A DNA stretch of 16,129 nt from Nitrospinaceae bacterium UBA3496 (GTDB lineage: Bacteria > UBA8248): positions 1 through 16,129 of the forward strand of contig DFQF01000088.1 in the NCBI GenBank assembly GCA_002377645.1, given 5' to 3'. The notes under the pieces are model-generated. The model had not been told where the DNA came from and did no database searches. It saw only the letters and a program-made list of their open reading frames with translations. Made by a program: the position numbers and the translations under genes. Shown here piece by piece: positions 15,766 through 16,129 of the stretch. Every line of letters begins with the position of its first letter. Position 1 is the first letter of the stretch.

Positions 15766-16129
15766 ATGCGGAAATTTTTATTAACTTTAGCAGTTGCAGT
15801 ATTGGCAGTAGGTCTTGTATTGCCAGAAGTTTTTGCAGCAAGCTTTAAATTTACTGGTATGTACAGGTACCGTGGTGTTTCTTATGATGACGCTGATAGA
15901 GATAACACATCTGAAGATGGTAACCAAAAAGCAGATATGTTAATGCGTCCTCGCTTTACTGCTGTATCTGAAGGCGGAAAAGTGAAAGCTGTATGGGAAC
16001 TTGATCTAGGTTCTGGTAGTTGGGATGCTGGTAAAACAGCTCCTAAAGTAAACAGGCATTATGTCCAGTTTGCTCTTCCAGGAACTAAATTAAAAGTACA
16101 GTATGGTCGTGATGATTATTTCTCCCCTG
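15766..16129 (+). CDS. Porin-like outer-membrane protein, N-terminal part (3' end outside window)
   Basis: The 121 visible residues start with a clear signal peptide: M-R-K, a hydrophobic stretch of about 17 residues, and V-F-A-A as cleavage site near residue 24. What follows looks like alternating amphipathic beta-strands of a 16- or 18-stranded barrel (F-K-F-T-G-M-Y-R-Y-R-G, R-P-R-F-T-A, K-V-K-A-V-W-E-L-D-L-G, Y-V-Q-F-A-L). Acidic loops (D-D-A-D-R-D) lie between them. L-K-V-Q-Y-G-R-D-D resembles the strand before the constriction loop of general porins. The ATG has AGGAGA five bases upstream. Codon choice (GGT, GCT, CGT, GTA rich) differs from the neighbours in the way highly expressed genes do. 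It is driven by the promoter at 15513. Substrate selectivity cannot be judged. Confidence 0.85.
   Translation, partial: MRKFLLTLAVAVLAVGLVLPEVFAASFKFTGMYRYRGVSYDDADRDNTSEDGNQKADMLMRPRFTAVSEGGKVKAVWELDLGSGSWDAGKTAPKVNRHYVQFALPGTKLKVQYGRDDYFSP

Overview
The window looks like a piece of an AT-rich chromosome (about one-third G+C by eye) from a Gram-negative, probably aerobic bacterium. The Gram-negative call rests on a secreted beta-propeller-type protein and a porin-like outer-membrane protein at the right end. The aerobic call rests on an oxygen-type protoporphyrinogen/coproporphyrinogen oxidase and a flavin monooxygenase. Starts at TTG are frequent and Shine-Dalgarno sequences are mostly clear. 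I cannot fix the phylum. The mix would suit an uncultured marine lineage (deltaproteobacterial, SAR324 or Nitrospinota-like), but that is a guess. I saw no tRNA, rRNA, CRISPR array, insertion sequence or phage gene.

Layout. (1) 1-3043: the end of a haem operon, hemE-hemH-hemY, with start/stop overlaps. The ferrochelatase carries an odd cysteine-rich insert. (2) 3143-3643: an unrecognised 166-residue protein. (3) 3680-4673, minus strand: a soluble NapG/MauM-like polyferredoxin overlapping a DCC-family thiol protein. (4) 4800-11017: seven catabolic-type genes in three blocks. They are an aconitase-superfamily hydratase (large and small subunits, plus), an HpcH/HpaI aldolase followed by an FAH-family enzyme (minus), and a VOC metalloenzyme, an SsuD-like flavin monooxygenase and an MDR reductase (plus, both gaps exactly 19 bp). 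(5) 11025-13336, minus: a promoter, a TPP riboswitch, thiC and a rhodanese. (6) 13479-15410: an exported protein with FlgT/CsgG-like N-terminal parts and FG-GAP/VCBS calcium-type repeats. (7) 15513-16129: a near-consensus promoter, a leader of about 217 nt and the start of a porin-like gene cut by the window edge.

How they work together. The haem block finishes haem synthesis from uroporphyrinogen. The catabolic block plausibly forms one pathway: oxygenation or ring cleavage (monooxygenase, VOC), hydratase, FAH isomerase/hydrolase/decarboxylase, retro-aldol cleavage, and enone reduction. The substrate is not visible from sequence. This block is the best candidate for an undescribed system. 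The thiC unit is controlled by a TPP riboswitch whose expression platform can be read in unusual detail.
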